This document shows, one piece after another, positions 11,230-21,214 of a stretch of DNA of 64,000 nt. The DNA is taken from NCBI GenBank assembly GCA_029204225.1, contig CM055108.1:3585547-3649546 (forward strand). The letters run 5' to 3'. Under the pieces are notes generated by a model, which was not told where the DNA came from, ran no database searches, and saw only the letters and a list, made by a program, of their open reading frames with translations. The number at the start of each line of letters is the position of its first letter. Position 1 is the first letter of the stretch. A program made the translations under genes and the position numbers. The stretch is from Diphasiastrum complanatum (taxonomy: Eukaryota > Streptophyta > Lycopodiopsida > Lycopodiales > Lycopodiaceae).

Positions 11230-12069
11230 GTTGAAGATCGCCAAGCAGCACGAAGCTAAGTCTGAAGCTGAGAAGAAGAAGGCACAACTTGTCTTGAGGA
11301 TTATGTCAGTTCCCTGCAGAATGCCCTCACAATCGCCCAAGATCAAGTGGACAAGGCCGTGCATGATGCAAATCAACAAGTGTAGCTGCTATAGGGTCAA
11401 CTGCAGATGGCTGAACAAGATCGCACACGTCTCCAAGGTGAATTGGATGCGACCACCCTTGAGGACGATGCGTATCTACAGACGCAAATACCTGATCATC
11501 CAGTAACTCCGACGGAAATTGCGTATTTGCCTAAAAAGACTGAAACTTACAAAGTGGCGCTTCAAGGATTCCAAGGCCGCTTTGACAGATTCAAGGGTAT
11601 AGTTTCAACTGAGTTGGCAAAGGCCAAAGCAACCATCAACGAATATGAAAAGGCTGTCGCTAAAGTGTTGGAAGCCGGACCTCAAATTTCAGTTCCGGTC
11701 ATGCTGCAGTTCTCGCCTCCGCACCAAGCTGATGTACCTATGGATACAGGGTTGGATTCGGGCATGTACCAAGGTGGAGCCCCTGAAGTTGCAGAAGAAC
11801 AACCAGCTCCACAAGTAGTGGAACCAGGTCCATCTTCATCAAGGACCACACCATTGTTCAGAAGACCAATCAGCGTTGAGGACCAGATCCAAAGCTTTTT
11901 AGCGCAACATCCTCATGAGTCCTCGCGTGGTGGTTGGGTCCTCAAGTTTAAGACCTCTGACATAGAGAAAGACAAAGAATTGGATACAATACCCGCATTG
12001 GTTCCGTTCATGCTGAAATCTGAACTATGCTATCGTTCTCATGGGAACGAATCTATGTGTGACAACTAA
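11227..12069 (+). pseudogene. unrecognised coiled-coil-like reading frame, broken
   Basis: I do not recognise this family. The open part (11407-12069, 220 codons) has a helical charged region with RFKGIVSTELAKAKATINEY, then a Pro/Glu/Gln-rich stretch, then SVEDQIQSFLAQHPHE and a basic end. Upstream, 11235-11406 can be read as KIAKQHEAKSEAEKKKAQL and, after a one-base shift, YVSSLQNALTIAQDQVDKAV, both coiled-coil-like, with stops near 11383 and 11392 before the open part. It abuts copia 4 integrase without a stop. It may be a captured host gene piece, or the gag of another retroelement whose pol is missing. No membrane segment or zinc knuckle is seen. Confidence 0.5.
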
Positions 12070-12144
12070 CTTCATCTCCTCGATGCTAGATTGATTAGAT
12101 CTTGGGTTGAGGATAGGCAAGGCAAGAAACCCACTACAATCTCG

Positions 12145-12414
12145 GATTGAGAGAGAGAGAGCAATGGTGCTTTGATTGTCACAATAAATGGTTGTTGGAT
12201 GTGACTGTGCAAGGTCAATTTCTGCTAGCAGGTGTCTCAGCCAAATTGCCTCTTTAGTAGCATTTGTGGCAGCAATGTATTCTGATCCAGTAATAGGTAA
12301 AAGAACCAGTCATGATGGTGAGTCATGTGTTGAGTTGCTCCAGAGTCAAAATACCAAGAATCGGTATCTTGTTGTTCTCCAACCTTTGTCATAAAGGCTA
12401 CTTCATCTTCCTCT
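12145..12414 (-). pseudogene. copia 5 protease fused to RNase H
   Basis: Minus-strand reading from 12414 gives EEDEVAFMTKVGEQQDTDSW, then YFDSGATQHMTHHHDWF, a protease with its DSG intact. Near 12300 it jumps directly to EYIAATNATKEAIWLRHLL and TTIYCDNQSTIALSLNPRL, the RNase H domain. Everything from mid-protease to mid-RNase H, normally over 2.5 kb, is deleted. Confidence 0.8.
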
Positions 12415-12794
12415 CATTAGAGGAGTTCTAAATCCAAAAAAGACCCTTTGTAAAGATTCTTTTTATATTTTTTCCTCAACTTTTTTTTACACATGGACCA
12501 ATCAAAACACTCAAAGTTGAAATCTACATAACATAACTTTTTGAGCCCACATTTTGATTCCACACTAAAAATGGCATAACTTTTTAGTAATAAGTCCAGA
12601 TTTAGCGGAGTTTGGTGCATTGGAAAGCGCTCAACAAGGGCTTTTCAATGATATGTTAGATCACATACTTCTGAGCTACGATTAAAAAGTTATGGCAAGT
12701 CAAAAGTATTAGTGTTATAATATTTTTATAATATAAACTACATCTTGCACGAATTTTTTAAAAGGTCTTTTTAGAGCTCAAAACTCCCCTAATG
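12415..12794 (+). mobile_element. MITE-like element, copy 1
   Basis: The element starts CATTAGAGGAGTTCTAAATC and ends CAAAACTCCCCTAATG, an imperfect terminal inverted repeat of about 35 bp. A second, longer copy lies at 26323-26860 in the opposite orientation and shares the ends and subterminal sequence (TGGACCAATCAAAACAC). It interrupts copia remnant 5 between zinc knuckle and protease, so it inserted later. No transposase is encoded. The target duplication is not clear; a TA inside CATTAG...CTAATG is possible. Orientation is arbitrary. Confidence 0.8.
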
Positions 12795-12867
12795 TGTTGT
12801 TGGGTCGAAAAACTGGTTGAAGCACTATGTGCTTGTTGTTCGTACTTTAAGTTATAAGTTTTAACTT

Positions 12868-13635
12868 TTAACTGTAGTATGTACTATGTAGTCTGGACTC
12901 TATAACCTGTTTCTTTTCATTGTTGTATTTCAAAATTCTGCAGTCTTTGATGTCATGTCCAGTTTTCTTGCAGTATCTGCAGAATAATTTCCGCTTTGGT
13001 TGGAAGGATGAAGAATTCGAATTCGACCTTGAGTCAAAATTCGACCACGGCTGCATGTTGCTCTTCTTTTTTTCTAAATTTCTGATTCTTTGAATATAGT
13101 GCTTGTGGATCCGATCCTGAGCTTGAGGAGGAAGCTGATTTTCTGATTTCTTCTTGTAGAAGACGTGAGATTAGTCTTTATAGAGTTAAATTCTCCTGGA
13201 TCGAAATTGCCATTATCCAATTTTCATAGGCTTCATGCAGACACGAAAATAGAGTCATAACAGCATTGGAATTTTGAATTGCCGAGCTAGTTGAATTCAT
13301 TTGCTCCATGGGATTTTGCAAAGTGTTGAGATGACTCAAAAACTTGTTCTCTCGGTCATTCTTAGGGAGAAAAATCTCTTTCTGAAATGGAGTTTGGAGG
13401 TGAGGTCTCTGATGTCATAGAGAGTTGCTAGAATGTCCCATGCATTCTTAGCACTCTGAGCAGCTCTTATATGACTGATTTGATTGTCCTTTATGTTGAG
13501 AGTGATCATGGCAAAAGCTTTGCCATATTTCATGTTGGAGGAATGATGCCACTTGTGTGATCGGATGGATTGTGAATTTATCAGCTCTGATACCACTTCG
13601 GTTGACGTTTGGATTGATGTCAACTGAAGAAACAA
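12868..13635 (-). pseudogene. copia 5 gag with zinc knuckle
   Basis: The upstream piece (13635-13336) has KYGKAFAMITLNIKDNQISH and NAWDILATLYDIRDLTSKLH, conserved gag motifs shared with copia 4. The piece at 13056-12868 has the knuckle CRYCKKTGHDIKDC. The frame between them is broken. The gag N terminus is missing and is replaced by sequence containing a primer-site-like motif. Confidence 0.8.
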
Positions 13636-13694
13636 AGAATTCTTGAAAGCAAGATCGTGGATTACTTAGAGAATGGATTTGTAAGCTGTTCTTT

Positions 13695-13734
13695 GCATTA
13701 GGGCCCTTTTTGAGTCCAAAAAGGGCCCTAATGC
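13695..13734. repeat. 40-bp perfect hairpin at satellite left edge
   Basis: GCATTAGGGCCCTTTTTG and its exact reverse complement flank a 4-base loop AGTC. The right arm runs straight into the first palindrome of the satellite array. It occurs only at this edge and may mark where the array was founded or inserted. Confidence 0.85.
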
Positions 13735-16700
13735 ACTAATTAATTAGTGTTAATGACGACATGTGTACCAATGAGAGAATGACAATTGAGATGGAATGGT
13801 CCATATGACATGGCACATCCAGTGGTGCAAATTAGATCTACAAATTCTAACCCACCCACTAACTCTCCTCTAACTCTACTTGTAATGATGATATGATAAG
13901 GACAAGTGATTTAAAATCTAAATGAAAGATGGCCAATACTTTTTGAAGGCTTTCAAAAAACCGTTTTATGACTTGAATTGAGGTAAAAAGAAGGCCCAAT
14001 ATTTCATTGGGCCCCCAAATTGAAAAAAGATTCAAAAAAAAAAGTGTGTTAGGGGGCATGGGGAACACCCCTCCCCCTCCCCTTGTACAATAACCCAGCC
14101 CTCCCCACCCCACCCACCCCCCCCCCCCCCCCCCCCCCCGCTCCCTCCTCCTACGGCGACTGTACCTGCTCCCTCCCCTCTCTCGATCTCACTCCCTCAC
14201 TCCCCAGGCCGCTGGCCGAGTTGAGCGCGCAGCAGCCCGGGGTCGCCATTCAACGCCCCCCCACCTCCCCTGTCCGGACAACAAGTGGGGGGCAACATTT
14301 TTTTGTATAGAGGCCCGCGCGCTCACCCAGGTCAGCGGCCCGGCCTAAAAAAGGGCCGCTTCACTAATTATAATTAGTGTTAATGAGGACATGTGTACCA
14401 ATAAGAGAATGACAATTGAGATGGAATGGTCCATATGACATGGCACATCCAATGGTGTAAATTAGATCTACAAATTCTAACCCACCCACTAACTCTGCTC
14501 TAACTCTACTTGTAATGATGATATGATAAGGACAAGTGATTTAAAATCTAAATGAAGGATGGCCAATATTTTTTGGAGGCTTTCAAAAAACCGTTCTATG
14601 ACTTGAATTGAGGTAAAAAGAGGGCCCAATCTTTCATTGGGCCCCCAAATTGAAAAAAGATTCAAAAAAAAAAGTGTGGGAGGGGGTATGGGGTACAACC
14701 CTCCCCCTCCCCTTGTACAATAACCCAGCCCCCCCCCGCTCCCTCCTCCTACGGCGCCTGTACCTGCTCCCTCCCCTCTCTCAATCTCACTCCCTCACTC
14801 CCCAGGCCGCTGGCCGAGTTGAGCGCGCAGCAGCCCGGGGTCACCATTCAACGCCCCCCCGTCCGGATAGCAAGTGGGGGGCAAAAAAATTTTGTCCAGA
14901 GGCCCGCACGCTCACCCAGGTCAGCGACCCGACTTCAAAAAGGGCCTCTTCACTAATTATAAATAGTGTTAATGACGACATGTGTACCAATAAGAGAATG
15001 ACAATTGAGATGGAATGGTCCATATGACATGGCACATCCAATGGTGTAAATTAGATCTACAAATTCTAACCCACCCACTAACTCTGCTCTAACTCTACTT
15101 GTAATGATGATATGATAAGGACAAGTGATTTAAAATCTAAATGAAGGATGGCCAATATTTTTTGGAGGCTTTCAAAAAACCGTTCTATGACTTGAATTGA
15201 GGTAAAAAGAGGGCCCAATATTTCATTGGGCCACCAAATCGAAAAAAGATTCAACAAAAAAAGTGTGGGAGGGGGCATGGGGTACAACCCTCCCCCTCCC
15301 CTTGTACAATAACCCAGCACCCCCCCCCCCCTGCTCCCTCCTCCTACGACGCCTGTACCTGCTCCCTCCCCTCTCTCGATCTCACTCTCTCACTCCCCGG
15401 GCCGCTGGCCGAGTTGAGCGCGCAGCAGCCCGGGGTCACCATTCAACAACGCCCCCCAGTCCGGACAGCAAGTGGGGGGCAAAAAATTTTTGTCCAGAGG
15501 CCCGCACGCTCACCCAGGTCAGCGGCCCGACTTCAAAAAGGGCCTCTTCACTAATTATAAATAGTGCTAATGACGACATGTGTACCAATAAGAGAATGAC
15601 AATTGAGATGGAATGGTCCATATGACATGGCACATCCAATGGTGTAAATTAGATCTACAAATTCTAACCCACCCACTAACTCTCCTCTAACTCTACTTGT
15701 AATGATGATATGATAAGGACAAGTGATTTAAAATCTAAATGAAAGATGGCCAATATTTTTTGAAGGCTTTCAAAAAACCGTTTGTATGACTTGAATTGAG
15801 GTAAAAAGGGGGGCCAATATTTCATTGGGCCCCCAAATTGAAAAAAGATTCAAAAAAAAAAAGTGTGGGAGGGGGCATGGTGTACACCCCTCCCTCTCCC
15901 CTTGTACAATAACCCAGCCCTCCCCCCCTACGGCGCCTGTACCCGCTCCCTCCCCTCTCTCAATCTCACTCCCTCACTCCCCGGGCCGCTGGCCGAGTTG
16001 AGCGCGCAACAACCCAGGGTCGCCATTCAACGCCCCCCCGTCAGGACAGCAAGTGGGGGGCAAACTTCTTTTGTCCAGAGGCCCGCGCGCTCACCCAGGT
16101 CAGCGGCCCGACTTCAAAAAGGGCCTCTTCACTAATTATAATTAGTGTTAATGACGACATGTGTACCAATAAGAGAATGACAATTGAGATGGAATGGTCC
16201 ATATGACATGGCACATCCAATGCTGTAAATTAGATCTACAAATTCTAACCCACCCACTAACTCTCCTCTAACTCTACTTGTAATGATTTTATGATAAGGA
16301 CAAGTGATTTAAAATCTAAATGAAAGATGGCCAATATTTTTTGGAGGCTTTCAAAAAACCGTTTTATGACTTGAATTGAGGTAAAAAGAGGGCCCAATAT
16401 TTCATTGGGCCCCCAAATTGAAAAAAGATTCAAAAAAAAATGTGTGGGAGGGGGCACGGGGTACACCCCTCCCCCTCCCCTTGTACAATAACCCAGCCAT
16501 CCCCCCCCCCCCCGCTCCCTCCTCCTACGACGCCTGTACCCGCTCCCTCCCCTCTCTCGATCTCACTCCCTCATTCCCCGGGCCGCTGGCCGAGTTGAGC
16601 ACGCAGTAGCCCGGGATCGCCATTCAACGCCCCCCCCTGTCCGGACAGCAAGTGGGGGGCAACATTTTTTTGTATAGAGGCCCGCGCGCTCACCTAGGTC

Positions 16701-18829
16701 AGCGGCCCGACTTCAAAAAGGGCCTTTTCACTAATTATAATTAGTGTTAATGACGACATGTGTACCAATAAGAGAATGACAATTGAGATGGAATGGTCCA
16801 TATGACATGGCACATCCAATGGTGTAAATTAGATCTACAAATTCTAACCCACCCACTAACTCTCCTCTAACTCTACTTGTAATGATTTTATGATAAGGAC
16901 AAGTGATTTAAAATCTAAATGAAAGATGGCCAATATTTTTTGAAGGCTTTCAAAAAACCGTTTTATGACTTGAATTGAGGTAAAAAGGGGTCCCAATATT
17001 TCATTGGGCCCCCAAATTGAAAAAAGATTCAAAAAAAAAAGTGTGGGAGGGGGCATGAGGTACACCCCTCCCACTCCCCTTGTACAATAACCCAACCCTC
17101 CACCCCCCCCCCCCCCTCGCTCCCTCCTCCTACAGCGACTGTACCTGCTCCCTCCCCTCTCTCGATCTCACTCCCTCTCTCCCCGGGCCGCTGGCCGAGT
17201 TGAGCTCGCAACAGCCCGGGGTCGCCAGTCAACGCCCCCCCCCTGTCCGGACAACAAGTGGGGGGCAACATTTTTTTGTACAGAGGCCCGCGCGCTCACC
17301 CAGGTCAGCAGCCCGGCCTAAAAAAGGGCCTCTTCACTAATTATAATTAGTGTTAATGACGTCATGTGTACCAATAAGAGAATGACAATTGAGATGGAAT
17401 GGTCCATATGACATGGCACATCCAATGGTGTAAATTAGATCTACAAATTCTAACCCACCCACTAACTCTACTTGTATTGATGATATGATAAGGACAAGTG
17501 ATTTAAAATCTAAATGAAAGATGGCCAATATTTTTTGAAGGCTTTCCAAAAACCGTTTTATGACTTGAATTGAGGTAGAAAGGGGGCCCAATATGTCATT
17601 GGGCCCCCAAATTGAAAAAAAGATTCAAAAAAAAAAAGTGTGGGAGGGGGCATGGGGTACACCCCTCCCCCTCCCCTTGTACAATAACCCAGCCCTCCCC
17701 CCCTTACGGCGCCTGTACCCGCTCCCTCCCCTCTCTCGATCTCACTCCCTCACTCCCCAGGCCGCTAGCCGAGTTGAGCGCGCAGCAGCCCGGGGTCGCC
17801 ATTCAACGCCCCCCTGTCCGGACAGCAAGTGGGGGGCAAAAAAATTTTGTCCAAAGGCCCGCGCGCTCACCCAGGTCAGCGGCCCGACTTCGAAAAGTGC
17901 CTCTTCACTAATTATAATTAGTGTTAATGACGACATGTGTACCAATAAGAGAATGACAATTGAGATGGAATGGTCCATATGACATGGCACATCCAATGGG
18001 TAAATTAGATCTACAAATTCTAACCCAACCACTAACTCTCCTCTAACTCTACTTGTAATGATGATATGATAAGGACAAGTGATTTAAAATCTAAATGAAA
18101 GATGGCCAATATTTTTTGGAGGCTTTCAAAAAACCGTTTTATGACTTGAATTGAGGTAAAAAGAGGGCCCAATATTTCATTGGGTCCCCAAATTGAAAAA
18201 AGATTCAAAAAAAAAAGTGTGGGAGGGGGCATGGGGTACACCCCTCCCCGTCCCCTTGTACAATAACCCACCCCCCCCCCCCACTCCCTCCTCCTACGGC
18301 GCCTATACCCGCTCCCTCCCCTCTTTCGATCTCACTCCCTCACTCCTCGGGCCGCTGGCCGAGTTGAGCGCGCAGCAGCCCGGGGTCGCCATCCAACGCC
18401 CCCCTGTCCGGACAGCAAGTGGGGGGCAAAATCTTTTTCTCCAGAGGCCCGCACGCTCACCTAGGTCAGCGGCCCGACTTCAAAAAGGGCCTTTTCACTA
18501 ATTATAATTAGTGTTAATGACGACATGTGTACCAATAAGAGAATGACAATTGAGATGGAATGGTCCATATGACATGGCACATCCAATGGTGTAAATTAGA
18601 TCTACAAATTCTAACCCACCCACTAACTCTCCTCTAACTCTACTTGTAATGATGATATGATAAGGACAAGTGATTCAAAATCTAAATGAAAGATGGCCAA
18701 TATTTTTTGAAGGCTTTCAAAAAACCGTTTTATGACTTGAATTGAGGTAGAAAGGGGGCCCAATATTTCATTGGGCCCCCAAATTGAAAAAAGATTCAAA
18801 AAAAAAAATGTGGGAGGGGGCATGGGGTA
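13734..18829. repeat. satellite array, ~590-bp unit, 8 full plus 1 partial
   Basis: Units begin at the palindrome CACTAATTATAATTAGTG or a variant at 13734, 14362, 14951, 15549, 16130, 16729, 17335, 17906 and 18496; lengths are 571-628 bp. The first ~330 bp of each are AT-rich and include the hairpin GGGCCCAATATTTCATTGGGCCC; units end with a C-rich, then GC-rich half that varies in poly-C length (23 C at 14117-14139). The last unit stops at 18829, at the edge of its AT-rich half. Open frames recur on both strands in every unit, but they differ by frameshifts and look like by-products of composition. Confidence 0.93.
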
Positions 18830-19262
18830 AAATGCGTAATAATGAAGCATCAAGTCGAAGGGTGAGGATTTGCATGCTCCATCTGAAGTAGGGAACCAAC
18901 ATAAACTCGGCAATAAGTCGAAACATGGACTTGTAATCCATCATAGGCTCCCACATCATTCGAAAATACTTCTTACCATAAGGACAATAAAAAAGAGTAC
19001 CAAACTCTTTTGGCATCACATCCTCCCGAACCTTACCATCAATTACTTGCTCACATAGAATAGGCGATGTACCAACATCATGATGAAGAGTAAGTGTAGA
19101 ACCAAAAAAATCAACAAGAAGTACTAATTTTAAAGAGGCATGTGTCTTCCTTTCGTAGTAAGATTTTTCTTTGTTGTCCTGCAAAGTCTCCAATAGCCGA
19201 CAAGGAAAAAATGGGTTGTAAATGACCAAAAGAAGATGACTGAACCTTCCTTTGCAAGCCTC
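18830..19262 (-). pseudogene. linker plus unrecognised conserved segment
   Basis: The minus frame reads RLLETLQDNKEKSYYERKTH, which matches the linker before reverse transcriptase in the element at 56.7-57.0 kb. It then continues as GKVREDVMPKEFGTLF, GKKYFRMMWEPMMDYKSMFR and LTLRLDASLL. The same order with changed residues (KIREDVIVKEYHTLLY, IMWEPLMDCKSIFRLVAGF) is in the array frames at 58145 and 60930. I do not recognise the second part as any copia domain. It is cut by the satellite at 18829. Confidence 0.6.
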
Positions 19263-20093
19263 TTCCGACATTCTTTGATGTGATGTCCAAACTTCTTGCA
19301 ATAGTGGCACTTACCCTTCTTCTTGGAGTCTTGATCTTGAGCTTCCTTAGATTTTTGATCATCTTTGAAAGTTTTGAAAGAAGGCTTCCCTTTCCACTTG
19401 CCTTTGCCTTTGCCTTTTGCAAAGAAAGCTTGATCTTCTTGTTCACCAAAGTTGATTCCTTGTTTGCTCTTCTTGAAGAAGTAAGCCAACAAGTTCGTCA
19501 AAGGAGATTTGTTGTCCCCTAAGAGAAATGCTCAATGATGACACAAATGGAAGGTAAGAATTAGGAAGAGAGTGGAGAGTAATAGATACAAATTGTGAGT
19601 TCTCAATCACCTCATCAATACTAAGAAGCTCCTCTCGCAGATCCTTGATCTTCGTCAAGTGGTTTGTAAGCAAATTACCTTCTTGCATCTTCAAGATAGA
19701 AAGTTGATTTCGAAGATATACCACTTTTGTCGCATTCTTTACTTGAAACATCTTTGCAAGAGTCTCCCAAGCACTTTTGGAAGTCTTGCATGATCTAATA
19801 TGTGGAAGGATAGATCTCGTCACTGATAATGCAATGACGGAATGTGCTTGTGCATCTCGTCGATCCCACTTCTTTTGCTCATTGGAAGACACCTCCGTAG
19901 TTGAAGAAGTAGTTGTTTTAGATGGTGTAATAGGTGCCAAGGTAGGCGGCCTTTCTTTGTCACCATTAACTACTTCCCACAAACCTTTAGCAATTAGAAG
20001 GTTCTTTATCATGTAGCACCACAAGGAATAGTTTGTGCCATCCAGCCTCTCTTCATTAAATAAAGAACCAATAGACTCCGATTTTTTAGCCAT
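19130..20093 (-). pseudogene. copia 6 gag with zinc knuckle
   Basis: The start at 20093 gives SIGSLFNEERLDGTNYSLWC, a standard gag opening. Gag motifs follow: HIRSCKTSKSAWETLAKMFQ, VVYLRNQLSILKMQEGN and LHSLPNSYLPFV. The frame shifts near 19470, and the second piece has a Lys-rich stretch and the knuckle CHYCKKFGHHIKEC. The frame then passes without protease into the linker region. The start is the first Met, about 580 bp downstream of the primer-binding site. Confidence 0.85.
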
Positions 20094-20676
20094 AACAGAA
20101 AATCAGCTTGTAGTAGATAGGAAATAGACTTTCCAAGACAAAATCTACTCAAAGGGCAGCAACCTCAAAGCTGAAATTATGAGCACAATAGATTGCAATA
20201 CTCCATATGCAATTTGCTCAACAAGTAATGAAATAGGTGGCTGATTTCTGCACAAAAATGCTCACAAATAGGTAGACTTCGAATGAAGCCTAAACCAAAA
20301 CCAAAAATTTGTGGCTGAAAAGAGTGCACACTGTGTGCATATAGAGCTGATGGTAGCACCCTACTCCAAGCTCACCAACAGGGAAATTTCATAAAAAAAT
20401 ATGTCCAAAACACATGTATCTTCATTTAAGAAGTAAATCTGAAATTTTCAACATGTAATTGAGTCAAGATCACATGTAATTGGTTTGAGCATGAGGGCCT
20501 TACTGGTAGCTCTCAAATAGGTGAAGGTGCCCTGCAATTTCCTGCAAAAAAGCTATAAGAAGATGAACAGATTCTTCTCCTGCAAAAATTAACAGCTTGA
20601 TGATTTTTTGCAACCAAAAGGGGAAGAAGATAGCTTCCTATTGGGCGCCCTCCTGCAAGCAATATGATCACCTAAA
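20094..20676 (-). other. leader of copia 6
   Basis: This is the untranslated region between primer-binding site and gag. It shares the phrase GGGCGCCCTCCTGCAA with the leader of the 2785-bp array element. No coding sequence is seen. Confidence 0.6.
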
Positions 20677-20689
20677 GGCTCTGATACCA
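20677..20689 (-). other. primer-binding site of copia 6
   Basis: GGCTCTGATACCA on the plus strand is TGGTATCAGAGCC on the minus strand, directly next to the LTR end TGTAGG (plus strand). It fixes the element's orientation. Confidence 0.88.
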
Positions 20690-21214
20690 TGTAGGAAATA
20701 GAAGCCTAAGGATCCAGAATCTTAACTATTCAATCACACAAAGCATTCTCAAAAGAAAGAGAGAGATGGCTAGAAACTCTCTTGTAGAAACTCGTGGACA
20801 GCCAAGGAGAATAGTCAGTATTGCTTACAAAAGTGTCTCATACAAATGAGATGCACACATATATATAGTCCAAGATGACTATCTAACTTCATGACTATTG
20901 GCTATCCAACTACTTGACTATTGGCTTTCCAACTACTTGACTATTGGCTGTCCAACTACTTGACTACTGACTATCCAACTTTCTATAAGTTACATAGAAA
21001 GAATAAGGTACCTCCAATATGTCAAGTTGGGGTACTTAATGTCACAATTAGGCCTAGTGGACCCATGAGTCCCTACCAAGTTAATTTCATACTAACTCAG
21101 CTAACTCTAAGTTTAGTAGGCTTAATATAACAAATGACCATGGTTACACAACTCTCGACCTTTTGGGTCAAAGTAACCTATGGTAATGTAAGCAGTTCCA
21201 TTTACATTCCAACG
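20690..21214 (-). repeat. 5' LTR of copia 6
   Basis: The plus-strand boundaries are TGTAGGAAATAG on the left and CATTCCAACG on the right; the expected final A appears changed to G. The phrase CTCGACCTTTTGGGTCAAAG near the right end is shared with LTRs at 54871-55325 and 57360-57799, so these belong to one LTR family. Length is about 525 bp. Confidence 0.75.

Larger units (their letters stand above)
12145..13690 (-). mobile_element. Ty1/copia remnant 5, split by an inverted-repeat element
   Basis: On the minus strand, gag (13635-12868) is followed by a 380-bp inverted-repeat element, then by protease and RNase H (12414-12145). The parts are in the right order and orientation for one element. 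Integrase and reverse transcriptase are gone. A primer-site-like TGGTATCAGAGC lies at 13584-13595 on the minus strand, unusually close to mid-gag sequence. No LTR was identified. Confidence 0.78.
18830..21214 (-). mobile_element. deleted Ty1/copia element 6 with 5' LTR
   Basis: On the minus strand there is an LTR (21214-20690), primer-binding site, leader, gag with knuckle, then an integrase-RT linker and a segment of unknown nature that ends at the satellite. Protease, integrase and reverse transcriptase are missing. The LTR and the downstream segment resemble those of the 2785-bp array at 57.4-64 kb, so this is probably a relative from which that deletion derivative can be understood. Confidence 0.82.

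Noticed and set aside
12415-12794. Assignment of the inverted-repeat element to PIF/Harbinger (TTA duplication)
   Set aside because: Left TTA and right TAA are not a direct repeat, and both copies carry symmetrical CATTAG...CTAATG ends.
13734-13749. CACTA transposon ends at satellite junctions
   Set aside because: The order is CACTA then TAGTG within one palindrome; a CACTA element would start with CACTA and end with TAGTG, so tandem joins would read TAGTG-CACTA.
14083-18501. Recurring plus frames (Pro-rich, LPLYNNPA) and minus frames (FSIWGPNEILGPLF) in each satellite unit as a gene family
   Set aside because: They appear on both strands of one repeat, shift frame between units, and follow base composition (C-rich or A-rich tracts).
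13734-18829. CRISPR array
   Set aside because: Units are about 590 bp without short repeat-spacer order, and the context is a plant genome.
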